A DNA stretch of 15,375 nt from Chloroflexota bacterium (GTDB lineage: Bacteria > Chloroflexota > Limnocylindria > Limnocylindrales > CSP1-4). The stretch lies in contig JAICUV010000056.1 of assembly GCA_025935655.1 (NCBI GenBank), positions 1 through 15,375 on the forward strand. The letters run 5' to 3'. The translations under genes were made by a program, and so were the position numbers. The notes below the pieces were generated by a model. The model worked only from the letters and a program-made list of their open reading frames with translations. It searched no databases and was not told the origin of the DNA. Below are positions 6,376 through 13,158 of the stretch, in pieces. The stretch's first letter is position 1. Each line of letters begins with the position of its first letter.

Positions 6376-6861
6376 ATGATCGCCGTCCACCTCCTCCGCC
6401 ACGCCCATGCCGGGGACCCGGAGCGCTGGACCGACGACGACAGCCTGCGCCCCCTGTCCGACAAGGGCCGCCGCCAGTGCGAGCGCCTGGGCCGGCTGCT
6501 CGCCGGTCTCGACGAGTCGCCGGACCTGTTCCTCACCTCGCCCCGGGTCCGCGCCACGCAGACCGCACAGCTCGTCGCGGACGCGGTCGGCGCGCCCGTG
6601 GTCGTGGACCGCCGGCTCGCCGCTCCGTTCGACATCGCGGTCCTCGAGGACCTGCTGCTCGCGCACGCCGACGCGGAACGGCCGTGCTTCGTGGGTCACG
6701 ACCCGGACTTCAGCGAGCTGCTCGGCGAGCTCGTGGGCGTGGCCGCCGTGCCCATGCGCAAGGGCGCGATCGCCCGCGTGGACGTGCCGAGCCGGGACCT
6801 CGTGCCCGGCCGCGGCGTGCTGCGGTACCTCCTGCCGCCGGAGGTCGTCTCCGGCCGGTAG
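6376..6861 (+). CDS. sixA: SixA-type phosphohistidine phosphatase (histidine phosphatase superfamily)
   Basis: Small cytoplasmic phosphatase of 161 residues, the usual SixA size. The RHG-type motif is LLRHAHAGD (6-14) with catalytic H9. SPRVRATQTAQ (55-65) provides the conserved Arg, and FVGHDPDF (105-112) provides the second catalytic His, H108. ATG6376 is chosen because GGGAGG (6364-6369) lies 6 nt upstream and the RHG motif then starts at residue 8; the longer frame from 6292 would overlap arsC by 62 nt. Known SixA proteins dephosphorylate histidine phosphocarriers such as HPt domains or NPr, but substrates vary widely, so the target here is unknown. It is the last gene of the phosphate cluster, 22 nt after arsC, and ends at a hairpin shared with the opposing operon. 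Confidence 0.85.
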   Translation: MIAVHLLRHAHAGDPERWTDDDSLRPLSDKGRRQCERLGRLLAGLDESPDLFLTSPRVRATQTAQLVADAVGAPVVVDRRLAAPFDIAVLEDLLLAHADAERPCFVGHDPDFSELLGELVGVAAVPMRKGAIARVDVPSRDLVPGRGVLRYLLPPEVVSGR

Positions 6862-6875
6862 CGGGTGCTACCCGC
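6861..6875. terminator. Short hairpin at the junction of the convergent operons
   Basis: GCGGGT (6861-6866) and ACCCGC (6870-6875) pair perfectly around a GCT triloop. The hairpin overlaps the last base of the sixA stop (6859-6861) and the epimerase stop (6868-6870), leaving only 6 nt between the two genes. Symmetry and position suggest a compact bidirectional terminator, but no T-tract follows on either strand, so efficiency is uncertain. Confidence 0.5.
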
Positions 6876-7677
6876 GCGTCCAGCGCCAGTGCATCTCGTG
6901 CACGAGGGGCCCGCCCGGCAGCACGACCTCGGGCGCCAGGTTGACGGCGTCCGGCGGGCCGCTCTGGGGCTCGACGCAGATCGCGTCCACGGGATGCGTG
7001 TAGACCACCCACCACGGACAGGTGGACTCGAGCTCGAGGCGGAGCGCGCTCCCCCACTCCAGCGCCGGCGGGCGGCGGACGCCCGTGAACGCGTCGTCCC
7101 ACGGGCCGGCGGGCGGCGTGACACGCTCCCCGGTGGGCATGCCCTCCGCGTCACGGACGAGCATCTCGGCGGCGTCGAAGTCGAGGCTCGCGGGCGCGCT
7201 GACCTCGGCCAGCCTGCGCCTGAACCACGGGTGCCAGCCCACGGTCGCGGGCATCGGCTCGCGCGCGTCGAGGCGGATCGTCACGGTCAGGCCGTCCTCG
7301 TCCAGCGCGAACCGCTGCTCCACCCGGCCGCGGAACGGCCAGCGCTCGTCGAGCTCGATGTCGATCGTGTCCGCGGATCGCACGGTCCAGGGGCGGTCGT
7401 ACACGACGCCGTGGATCGCGTGCGGCGGCATCCCGAGCGGCAGCTGGTGCTCGCGCCCCTCGAAGGCGAACCGTCCGCGCCGGATCCGCCCGGCCCACGG
7501 CGCCATCGGGTAGCAGCCCCAGTGGATCAGCCCCTGCGGGTCGCTCGTGACGAGCAGCTCCCGGCCGCCGACGACGACCGAGCCCAGCCGCCCGCCCTCC
7601 TCCGGCCGGACGACGAGGCGCGCGTCGGCCGCCTCGAGGACCAGCGTCTTGCCGACCGTGACGCCCGTGGGGTCCAT
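6868..7677 (-). CDS. Aldose 1-epimerase (mutarotase) family protein
   Basis: Predicted cytoplasmic enzyme interconverting alpha and beta anomers of an aldose; 269 residues. Family marks are HWGCYPMAPWAGRIRRG (52-68), HAIHG with H86/H89, GWHPWF with H149, and CVEPQSGPPDA, where E236 matches the catalytic Glu. The ATG overlaps the stop of the upstream dehydrogenase (ATGA), so the two are coupled. An open frame runs further upstream to 8619, but it only overlays the dehydrogenase in another frame and does not belong to the protein. As the last gene of the arabinose-type operon it probably feeds the right anomer to the isomerase or dehydrogenase. Substrate identity is inferred from neighbours; it resembles the shorter GalM-like/YeaD-type group. 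Confidence 0.9.
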   Translation of the reverse strand: MDPTGVTVGKTLVLEAADARLVVRPEEGGRLGSVVVGGRELLVTSDPQGLIHWGCYPMAPWAGRIRRGRFAFEGREHQLPLGMPPHAIHGVVYDRPWTVRSADTIDIELDERWPFRGRVEQRFALDEDGLTVTIRLDAREPMPATVGWHPWFRRRLAEVSAPASLDFDAAEMLVRDAEGMPTGERVTPPAGPWDDAFTGVRRPPALEWGSALRLELESTCPWWVVYTHPVDAICVEPQSGPPDAVNLAPEVVLPGGPLVHEMHWRWTRG

Positions 7678-8747
7678 CAGTCGGCCACCGGCCCGGGGAG
7701 CACGACGACCTTGAGCCCGGCGCGGCTCGCCAGGACCTCGAACGCCTCCTGGGCGTCCTCCAGCCCGAAGCGATGGGTGACGAGCCCGTCCAGGCTCACC
7801 CGACCGCTCGCGACGAGCGACACGGCCCGGCCGAGATCCGGTGCCTCCATCCGGCGGACAAGCTGGAGGCCGACCTCCTTGCGCCGCGCCGCCGACGCGG
7901 GGTACGTGCTGGTCTCCCCCGAGGGGATGCCGATCGCGAGCACGCGCCCGCCCGGCAGCACGGCGCGCACGGCGGTGTCGAGCGCCTCGTCGGTCCCGGC
8001 ACACTCGAAGGCGACGTCGACGGGGACGCGCGCGGCCGGGTCCGGCCCCTCCGGCACGAGCAGCGCCGTCGAGGCGCCGGACGCCGTCGCCGCCGTGACG
8101 CGGTGCGCCAGGCGGTCCGTGGCCACGACCTCCGCCACGCCCGCCGCCCGCAGCGCTCGCACGAGCACGAGGCCGACGGGTCCGGCCCCGTAGACGCCGG
8201 CCCGGAGGCCGCGGCCGGTCGGGTCCGCCGCGGCAGCCGGGGACGCGTCGTCGATCCGGATGCCGGCCAGGTCCAGGGCGTGGATCGCGATGCCGAGCAC
8301 CTCGAGCAGCGGGGCCACCTCGTCGGGGATCGCGTCCGGCAACGCCGCGCAGCGCGACGCTGGCCAGGCGAGCCGCGTTCGAAGGCCGCCGTCGTCGGGG
8401 GCGAGCCCCGCGAAGCGCATCCGTGCGCACAGCCGACCCCGGCCGGCGCGGCACTCGTCGCACGCCTCGCACGGGTCCGCCGGGTCGATGACGACGCGTT
8501 CGCCGTCGCGCGCCCCACCCTCGATGACGCCCGCGAGCTCGTGGCCCAGCACAAGGGGCGCCGCGAGCGCGGTCCCGCCGATCGCGCCCTCGTCGTACCA
8601 GTGGAGGTCGGACCCGCACAGGCCCACGGCCGTGACCCGCACGATCACCTCGCCCCGGCTGGCGACCGGGGGCGGATCGGCGTGAACGCGCAGGTCGCGC
8701 CGCCCGTGCAGACGGACGGCGCGACCGGGAGGAGGAGCTGGGGTCAT
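7677..8747 (-). CDS. Zinc-dependent medium-chain dehydrogenase (sugar/polyol type)
   Basis: Predicted NAD-dependent alcohol dehydrogenase of 356 residues. Catalytic-zinc ligands are expected at C44 (GLCGSDLHWYD), H69/E70 (GHE) and possibly E149. The structural-zinc lobe has four Cys at 93, 96, 99 and 107. The Rossmann motif is GVYGAGPVGL (184-193), and D211 at the end of the next strand favours NAD over NADP. The closest functional classes are sorbitol/xylitol/L-arabinitol, threonine and galactitol dehydrogenases; the sequence alone does not choose. Residues 166-180 form an Ala/Pro/Asp-rich insertion before the nucleotide-binding fold. Placement between a sugar importer and a mutarotase suggests oxidation of a pentose or pentitol, perhaps a second route beside AraA. 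A strong hairpin separates it from gguB, and it has no clear Shine-Dalgarno sequence. Confidence 0.88.
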   Translation of the reverse strand: MTPAPPPGRAVRLHGRRDLRVHADPPPVASRGEVIVRVTAVGLCGSDLHWYDEGAIGGTALAAPLVLGHELAGVIEGGARDGERVVIDPADPCEACDECRAGRGRLCARMRFAGLAPDDGGLRTRLAWPASRCAALPDAIPDEVAPLLEVLGIAIHALDLAGIRIDDASPAAAADPTGRGLRAGVYGAGPVGLVLVRALRAAGVAEVVATDRLAHRVTAATASGASTALLVPEGPDPAARVPVDVAFECAGTDEALDTAVRAVLPGGRVLAIGIPSGETSTYPASAARRKEVGLQLVRRMEAPDLGRAVSLVASGRVSLDGLVTHRFGLEDAQEAFEVLASRAGLKVVVLPGPVAD

Positions 8748-8759
8748 TCGGGGCGAGGT

Positions 8760-8778
8760 GGCCGGGCGATGCCCGGCC
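8760..8778 (-). other. Intercistronic hairpin between gguB and the dehydrogenase gene
   Basis: GGCCGGGC (8760-8767) and GCCCGGCC (8771-8778) form a perfect 8-bp all-GC stem with a 3-nt loop. It begins 5 nt past the gguB stop on the minus strand. No T-run follows, so it is more likely an mRNA-stabilising or attenuating element than a full terminator. It fills most of the 36-bp gap. Confidence 0.55.
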
Positions 8779-8783
8779 GGAGC

Positions 8784-10082
8784 TCAGCCTTCCTTGTTCT
8801 TGCTCGAGACGTCGAAGTACACGGCGACGAGCAGCACCAGGGCCTTGATCATGAACTGGTAGTCGATCGGGATGGACATGATGCCCATCCCGATGTTGAG
8901 GAGGCCGAAGAACAGGGCGCCGATGACCGTGCCCGCGACCGTCCCCACGCCGCCGTACGCGGACGCACCGCCGACGAACGTCGCGGCGATGACGTCCAGC
9001 TCGAAGCCGTAGCCGGCCTTCGGGGTGGCGGAGTTGAACCGCGCGGCGATGATCATGCCGCCGAGCGCCGCGAGGACGCCCATGTTGATGAACGTCAGGA
9101 ACACCATGCGCTTGGAGTTGACGCCCGAGAGCATCGCCGCCTTCGCGTTGCCGCCGACGGCGTAGATCCGCCGGCCCACCACGGTCCGCAGCGTCAGGAA
9201 CATGTAGAAGCCGATCAGCAGGAACGCGATCAGCGCGACCATCGGCAGGCCCTTGTAGCCGGCCAGCCGGTAGGCGATGAACATCACGCCCGCGATGATC
9301 AGCAGGTTGCGCAGCCAGAACTGGCTCTGCGACGAGACGCTGAAGCCGTACTTCGTCTGCTCCCGCCGCGACCGGATCCCCAGGAACACGATGAACGCGC
9401 TGATGAGCACGCCCAGCACCAGCGTGGTGAGCTGGAGGTCGCCGCCCCCGAACGGGAGCACGAGCGGCCCGATGGCGATGCCCGGGTCACCCGTCCCGAA
9501 CGGGTCCTTGACGGTCCCGATGACCTCGGGGATGAACCCCGACGAGATCGCCCGGAAGCTCTCCGGGAACGGGCCCACGGGCTGGCCGCCGAGCATGAAC
9601 AGGGTGGCGCCGCGGAACAGGAGCATACCCGCGAGGGTCACGATGAACGATGGGACCCGCAGGTAGGCGACCCAGGCCCCCTGCCAGACCCCGATCAGAC
9701 CACCGACGATCAAGGTCAGCGCGACCGCGATGATCGGGTCGACGACCGGCAGGTTGCCGATGATCGGCAGCGGTGCACCGACCATCAGGACCGCGGCGAT
9801 GGCGCCGAGGAAGCCCGCGACCGAGCCGACCGACAGGTCGATGTGGCCGATGACGATGATCAGCAGCATCCCCAGGGCCATCACGAGGATGTAGCCGTTC
9901 TGGAGGAACACGTTGGTGACGTTGAGCGGCTTGAGCATGACGCCGTTCGAGGTGATCTGGAAGAACAGGACGGCGATCAGCAGCGCGACGAACAGGCCGC
10001 CGCGACCCAGGCTCTGGACGACGTTTCGGAGGCTCGAGGTCGAGTCTGCGGCGGTCGTCGTGGGGGTGGTGTTGACGCTCAC
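8784..10082 (-). CDS. gguB: Multiple-monosaccharide ABC transporter permease (GguB/MmsB/XylH type)
   Basis: Membrane subunit of a CUT2-family sugar importer, 432 residues from GTG10082, with many hydrophobic segments. After a polar Thr/Ser-rich N-terminus, typical BPD_transp_2 features follow: GHIDLSVGSVAGF near the second or third segment, VPSFIVTLAGMLLFRG, VGRRIYAVGGNAKAAMLSGVN in two adjoining stretches, and the C-terminal GGASAYGGVGTVAGTVIGALFFG. The long, roughly 430-residue form with an extra central loop containing FPESFRAIS and a charged EQTKYGF segment is characteristic of GguB/XylH rather than the shorter RbsC. The GTG start overlaps the gguA stop (GTGA). Naming rests on the ChvE-like binding protein and gene order; xylH would be an alternative symbol. 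Confidence 0.92.
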   Translation of the reverse strand: MSVNTTPTTTAADSTSSLRNVVQSLGRGGLFVALLIAVLFFQITSNGVMLKPLNVTNVFLQNGYILVMALGMLLIIVIGHIDLSVGSVAGFLGAIAAVLMVGAPLPIIGNLPVVDPIIAVALTLIVGGLIGVWQGAWVAYLRVPSFIVTLAGMLLFRGATLFMLGGQPVGPFPESFRAISSGFIPEVIGTVKDPFGTGDPGIAIGPLVLPFGGGDLQLTTLVLGVLISAFIVFLGIRSRREQTKYGFSVSSQSQFWLRNLLIIAGVMFIAYRLAGYKGLPMVALIAFLLIGFYMFLTLRTVVGRRIYAVGGNAKAAMLSGVNSKRMVFLTFINMGVLAALGGMIIAARFNSATPKAGYGFELDVIAATFVGGASAYGGVGTVAGTVIGALFFGLLNIGMGIMSIPIDYQFMIKALVLLVAVYFDVSSKNKEG

Positions 10083-11635
10083 AGCACGACTTCCTCAGCT
10101 CCCGCGCGGGCCATCTGCATGATGGCCTTCATGATTGACTCCTGCGTGGCCTCCGCGGCCGGCATCTCCGCGGCGATGCGCCCGGCGGCCATGACGTAGA
10201 TCCTGTCCGCGACGCCGAGGACCTCGGGCAGCTCGGACGAGATGATGATGATCGACTTCCCCTCGGCCGCAAGGCGGTTGATGATCGTGTAGATCTCGTA
10301 CTTCGCGCCCACGTCGATGCCGCGCGTGGGCTCGTCGAGGATCAGCACGTCCGGGTTGGCGAACAGCCACTTGGACAGCACGACCTTCTGCTGGTTGCCG
10401 CCGGAGAGGTTGACCGTGATCTGCTTGACGCTGGGCGTCTTGATCGCGAGGGCGTCCCGGTACTCGTTGGCGATCTTGATCTCCTTGGGCGGGATCAGGA
10501 CCCCCGCGTTCGAGACGCCGGGCAGGTTGGCCATCGTGATGTTCGTCTTGACGTCGTTGATCAGCACCAGGCCGTACGTCTTGCGGTCCTCGGTCGCGTA
10601 GGCGATCCCGTTGGCGACGGCCCTGGGGATCGTGCTGACATCGATCTCCTTGCCGTCCTTGAGGACCTGGCCCGACACGAAGTGGCCCCACGATCGCCCG
10701 AACACACTCATCGCGAACTCGGTCCGTCCGGCGCCCATCAGGCCCGCGATGCCGACGACCTCGCCGCGCTTGACGTTGATGCTCACGTCGTTGATGACCA
10801 TCCGGTCCGCGAAGATCGGGTGGCGGACCTTCCAGTTCTTGATCTCGAGGAGGGTCTCGCCGATGACCGCCTCGCGCGGCGGGAACCGGTGGGTCATGTC
10901 GCGGCCGACCATGCCGCGGATGATCCGGTCCTCCGTGACGTCGCCGCCGCGGGCATCCAGCGACTCGATCACGGCCCCGTCCCGCAGGACAGTGATCGTG
11001 TCGGCGACGGACTCGACCTCGTTGAGCTTGTGGGAGATGAGGACGCAGGCGATGCCCTGGGCGCGGAACTCGCGCAGCAGCTGGAGCAGGGCCTGGGAGT
11101 CGTTCTCGTTGAGCGACGACGTGGGCTCGTCGAGGATCAGCAGCTCGACGTTCTTGGACAGTGCCTTCGCGATCTCGACCAGCTGCTGCTTGCCGACGCC
11201 GAGGCGGCGGATCGGCGTGTCGGGCGTCTCGTCCAGCCCGACCTTCTTGAGCAGCTCGATGGCCTTGCGGTGCGACAGGCCCCAGTTGATGACGCCGTTG
11301 TTCGCCTGCTCGTTGGCGAGGAAGATGTTCTCGGTGATCGACAGGTCGGGGACGAGCGCCAGCTCCTGGTGGATGATGACGATGCCCTTCGCCTCGCTCT
11401 CGCGGATCCCGTGGAAGCGGCACTCCTCGCCCTTGAAGAAGAACTGGCCGTCGTACGTGCCGGCGGGATAGACGCCGGAGACGACCTTCATCAGCGTGGA
11501 CTTGCCGGCCCCGTTCTCGCCGACGAGGGCGTGGATCTCGCCCGGACGCACGGAGAAGCTGACGTCCTTGAGCGCCATGACGCCCGGGAACTCTTTCGTG
11601 ATGCCCCGCATCTCGAGCAGAACGTCGTCCGTCAC
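10079..11635 (-). CDS. gguA: Multiple-monosaccharide ABC transporter ATP-binding protein (GguA/MmsA/XylG type)
   Basis: Cytoplasmic ATPase with two fused ABC domains, 518 residues from GTG11635. Domain 1 has Walker A GENGAGKST (39-47), signature-region RLGVGKQQ (144-151) and Walker B LLILDEP (165-171). Domain 2 has a degenerate Walker A, GLMGAGRTE (298-306), lacking the P-loop Lys, but a canonical signature LSGGNQQK (410-417) and Walker B VLILDEPTRGID (430-441). This asymmetry is normal for the RbsA/XylG/MglA family, where one half is catalytically weak. The tail MARAGAEEVVL is short. It overlaps gguB (GTGA) and lies behind the chvE hairpin. Its ribosome binding site is weak. Confidence 0.94.
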   Translation of the reverse strand: MTDDVLLEMRGITKEFPGVMALKDVSFSVRPGEIHALVGENGAGKSTLMKVVSGVYPAGTYDGQFFFKGEECRFHGIRESEAKGIVIIHQELALVPDLSITENIFLANEQANNGVINWGLSHRKAIELLKKVGLDETPDTPIRRLGVGKQQLVEIAKALSKNVELLILDEPTSSLNENDSQALLQLLREFRAQGIACVLISHKLNEVESVADTITVLRDGAVIESLDARGGDVTEDRIIRGMVGRDMTHRFPPREAVIGETLLEIKNWKVRHPIFADRMVINDVSINVKRGEVVGIAGLMGAGRTEFAMSVFGRSWGHFVSGQVLKDGKEIDVSTIPRAVANGIAYATEDRKTYGLVLINDVKTNITMANLPGVSNAGVLIPPKEIKIANEYRDALAIKTPSVKQITVNLSGGNQQKVVLSKWLFANPDVLILDEPTRGIDVGAKYEIYTIINRLAAEGKSIIIISSELPEVLGVADRIYVMAAGRIAAEMPAAEATQESIMKAIMQMARAGAEEVVL

Positions 11636-11670
11636 CGCACCAGCCGCCTCGCTGTCAAGGGATGGGTATC

Positions 11671-11712
11671 AAAACGCGGGTGTGCGTGGTCTGGGACCGC
11701 CGCACACCCGCG
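11671..11712 (-). terminator. Intrinsic-terminator-like attenuator between chvE and gguA
   Basis: A perfect 12-bp inverted repeat (CGCGGGTGTGCG at 11675-11686 and CGCACACCCGCG at 11701-11712) flanks a loop that can pair further (GGTC/GACC at 11688-11691 and 11695-11698). On the minus strand the stem is followed at once by TTTT (the A-run 11671-11674). This is the form of a Rho-independent terminator. It lies 28 nt past the chvE stop and 36 nt before gguA, so partial read-through would yield excess binding protein. The 105-bp gap 11636-11740 holds no gene. Confidence 0.75.
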
Positions 11713-11740
11713 ATCACTTGCGCGTTAGCGTACTCCGGGC

Positions 11741-12892
11741 CTAGAGGCCGAGATCGGCCGCCGTGTAGTACCCGCTGTCGACCAGCTCCTTCTGCACGTT
11801 GTCCTTGGTGACAAGGACCATGTCCAGCAGGTAGGACGGGACGACCTTGACGCCGTTGTCATAGGTCTTGGTGTCGTTCACCTCGACCGTCTGGCCGGCG
11901 AGCATCTGGTTGACCATCTTGCCGGCCTGGGCAGCCAGGAGCCGGGTGTCCTTGAACACCGTGCTGGTCTGCTCGCCCGCGAGGATCGAGAGGACGGACG
12001 GCTTCTCGGCGTCCTGGCCGGTGACGACCGGGGCCGGCTTGTCGGCCGTGTAGTACCCGACCTGCTTGAGGGAGGCGATGATGCCGCGGCTGATGCCGTC
12101 GTACGGCGACAGGACCGCGTCAACGCGCTTGTCCGCGTAGTAGGTCGAGAGGATGTTGTCCATGCGAGCCTGGGCCGCGGCGCCGTCCCAGCGGAGCGTG
12201 CCGACCTGCTCGGGGAACTTGGTCTCACCGGACTGCACGACGAGCTTGCCGGAGTCGATGTAGGGCTGGAGGATCGACATGGCGCCGTTGAAGAAGAACC
12301 CGGCGTTGTTGTCGTCCGGCGAGCCGGCGAACAGCTCCAGGTTGAACGGGCCCGCGGCGTTCTTCAGGTCGAGCGACTGCTCGATCGAGGTGGCCTGGAG
12401 CACGCCGACCTTGAAGTTGTCGAACGTCGTGTAGTAGTCGACGTTCTTCGAGTCGCGGATCAGGCGGTCGTAGGCGAGCACCTTGATGCCCGCGTCGGCG
12501 GCCTTCTGCAGCGTGTCGGTGAGGGTCGTGCCGTCGATGGCGGCGATCACGAGGACCTTGGCGCCCTTGGTGATCATGTTCTCGACCTGGGAGACCTGGG
12601 TCGGGATGTCGTCCTCGGCGTACTGGAGGTCAGTCTCGTAGCCGAGAGTGGTGAGGGTCTTGACGAGGTTGTCGCCGTCGGCGATCCAGCGGGCGGACGA
12701 CTTGGTCGGCATCGCGATGCCGACGAGGCCGCTGCCTGCCGCGTTCGACGCGGACGCGCCCGGGGCGGAGGACTCGGCGGGGGCCGCGGACTCCGTGCCG
12801 GTGCTGGCCGGGGCGGTCGTGGCTCCACTGCCGCCGCACGCAGCGACGACAAGGGCGCCGGCCGCGAGGGCCACTGAAAGGAACTTCTTCAT
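11741..12892 (-). CDS. chvE: ChvE-type multiple-monosaccharide binding lipoprotein
   Basis: Extracytoplasmic sugar-binding protein of a CUT2 importer, 383 residues. Residues 1-18 form a lipoprotein signal peptide with lipobox VAAC and Cys19. An Ala/Ser/Pro-rich tether runs to about residue 54. The mature part follows Agrobacterium ChvE closely as I recall it: GIAMPTKSSARWI, DLQYAEDDIPTQ, IAAIDGTTL, AYDRLIRDS, LELFAGSPDDNNA, GTLRWDGAAAQARMDN, DAVLSPYDGISRGII, VVTGQDAEKPSV, STVFKDTRLLA and DTKTYDNGVKVVPSYLL. ChvE binds L-arabinose, xylose, galactose and glucose; neighbours favour L-arabinose. AGGAGGAG (minus strand, 12905-12912) lies 12 nt before the ATG, a rather long spacing. A promoter and a palindromic operator lie upstream. 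Confidence 0.95.
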   Translation of the reverse strand: MKKFLSVALAAGALVVAACGGSGATTAPASTGTESAAPAESSAPGASASNAAGSGLVGIAMPTKSSARWIADGDNLVKTLTTLGYETDLQYAEDDIPTQVSQVENMITKGAKVLVIAAIDGTTLTDTLQKAADAGIKVLAYDRLIRDSKNVDYYTTFDNFKVGVLQATSIEQSLDLKNAAGPFNLELFAGSPDDNNAGFFFNGAMSILQPYIDSGKLVVQSGETKFPEQVGTLRWDGAAAQARMDNILSTYYADKRVDAVLSPYDGISRGIIASLKQVGYYTADKPAPVVTGQDAEKPSVLSILAGEQTSTVFKDTRLLAAQAGKMVNQMLAGQTVEVNDTKTYDNGVKVVPSYLLDMVLVTKDNVQKELVDSGYYTAADLGL

Positions 12893-12916
12893 CGGTGCGC
12901 TACGCTCCTCCTGTCA

Positions 12917-12933
12917 CGGGGCAGAGGGCCCCG
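12917..12933 (-). other. Small leader hairpin just upstream of the chvE ribosome binding site
   Basis: CGGGGC (12917-12922) pairs with GCCCCG (12928-12933) around a 5-nt loop in the chvE 5' leader. It lies 4 nt before the Shine-Dalgarno sequence on the minus strand. It may influence translation or be incidental in GC-rich DNA. No riboswitch was recognised in the rest of the leader. Confidence 0.35.
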
Positions 12934-13034
12934 CATACCAGCGTCCTGGACCGCCTTCAGTGGCGCGGCGCGATGCGCCGGGTCCGCTGCGGAGCCTCCC
13001 TGGGCCCCTGGGTCGATCGCGGGTGGACGCATGC

Positions 13035-13060
13035 CGTTATCGTTCCCGTGAACGATAACG
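13035..13060. promoter_or_regulatory. Perfect palindromic operator upstream of chvE
   Basis: CGTTATCGTTC (13035-13045) and GAACGATAACG (13050-13060) are exact reverse complements separated by 4 nt, giving a 26-bp dyad. It begins 6 bp downstream of the predicted -10, so it covers the expected transcription start, a classic repressor position. The GTTATCGTT/AACGATAAC half-sites resemble those of LacI/GalR-family sugar repressors, but the regulator is not in the window and its family is an inference. No second copy was noticed in the window. Confidence 0.75.
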
Positions 13061-13066
13061 CCCCGC

Positions 13067-13095
13067 ATCCTAAGCGCCTGACACGTCCTCGTCAA
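13067..13095 (-). promoter_or_regulatory. Sigma-70-type promoter for chvE-gguAB
   Basis: On the minus strand TTGACG (13090-13095, 5 of 6 to the consensus -35) is followed after exactly 17 nt by TAGGAT (13067-13072, 4 of 6 to the -10). A second TTGACG lies 13 bp further upstream (13103-13108). Transcription would begin near 13060, inside the palindromic operator, giving a leader of about 165 nt. The 266-bp gap 12893-13158 holds this promoter, the operator and the leader, and no gene. No convincing terminator was seen after araA, so this may be an internal promoter within a longer operon. Confidence 0.7.
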
Positions 13096-13158
13096 GCCGA
13101 TCCGTCAAGCCTCAAACGGGTACCCGCGACAGGCCGGACAGGTGACGAACGGCCCTGC

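Noticed and set aside
6868..8619. A possible fusion of a 300-residue N-terminal part to the aldose epimerase
   Set aside because: The extra part is only the dehydrogenase gene read in another frame, Arg/Gly/Ala-rich and motif-free. The epimerase starts properly at the ATG overlapping the dehydrogenase stop.
7773..10199. A very long open frame (808 codons) on the + strand opposite the dehydrogenase and gguB
   Set aside because: Its product is dominated by Arg, Asp, Glu, His and Gly in low-complexity order with no recognisable motif. It mirrors two clear genes on the other strand, as expected for GC-rich DNA with few stop codons.
13110..13158. Possible terminator just after araA
   Set aside because: Only a weak six-pair stem with a large loop and a short palindrome near 13120 are present, with no T-tract. 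The evidence is too weak to call.
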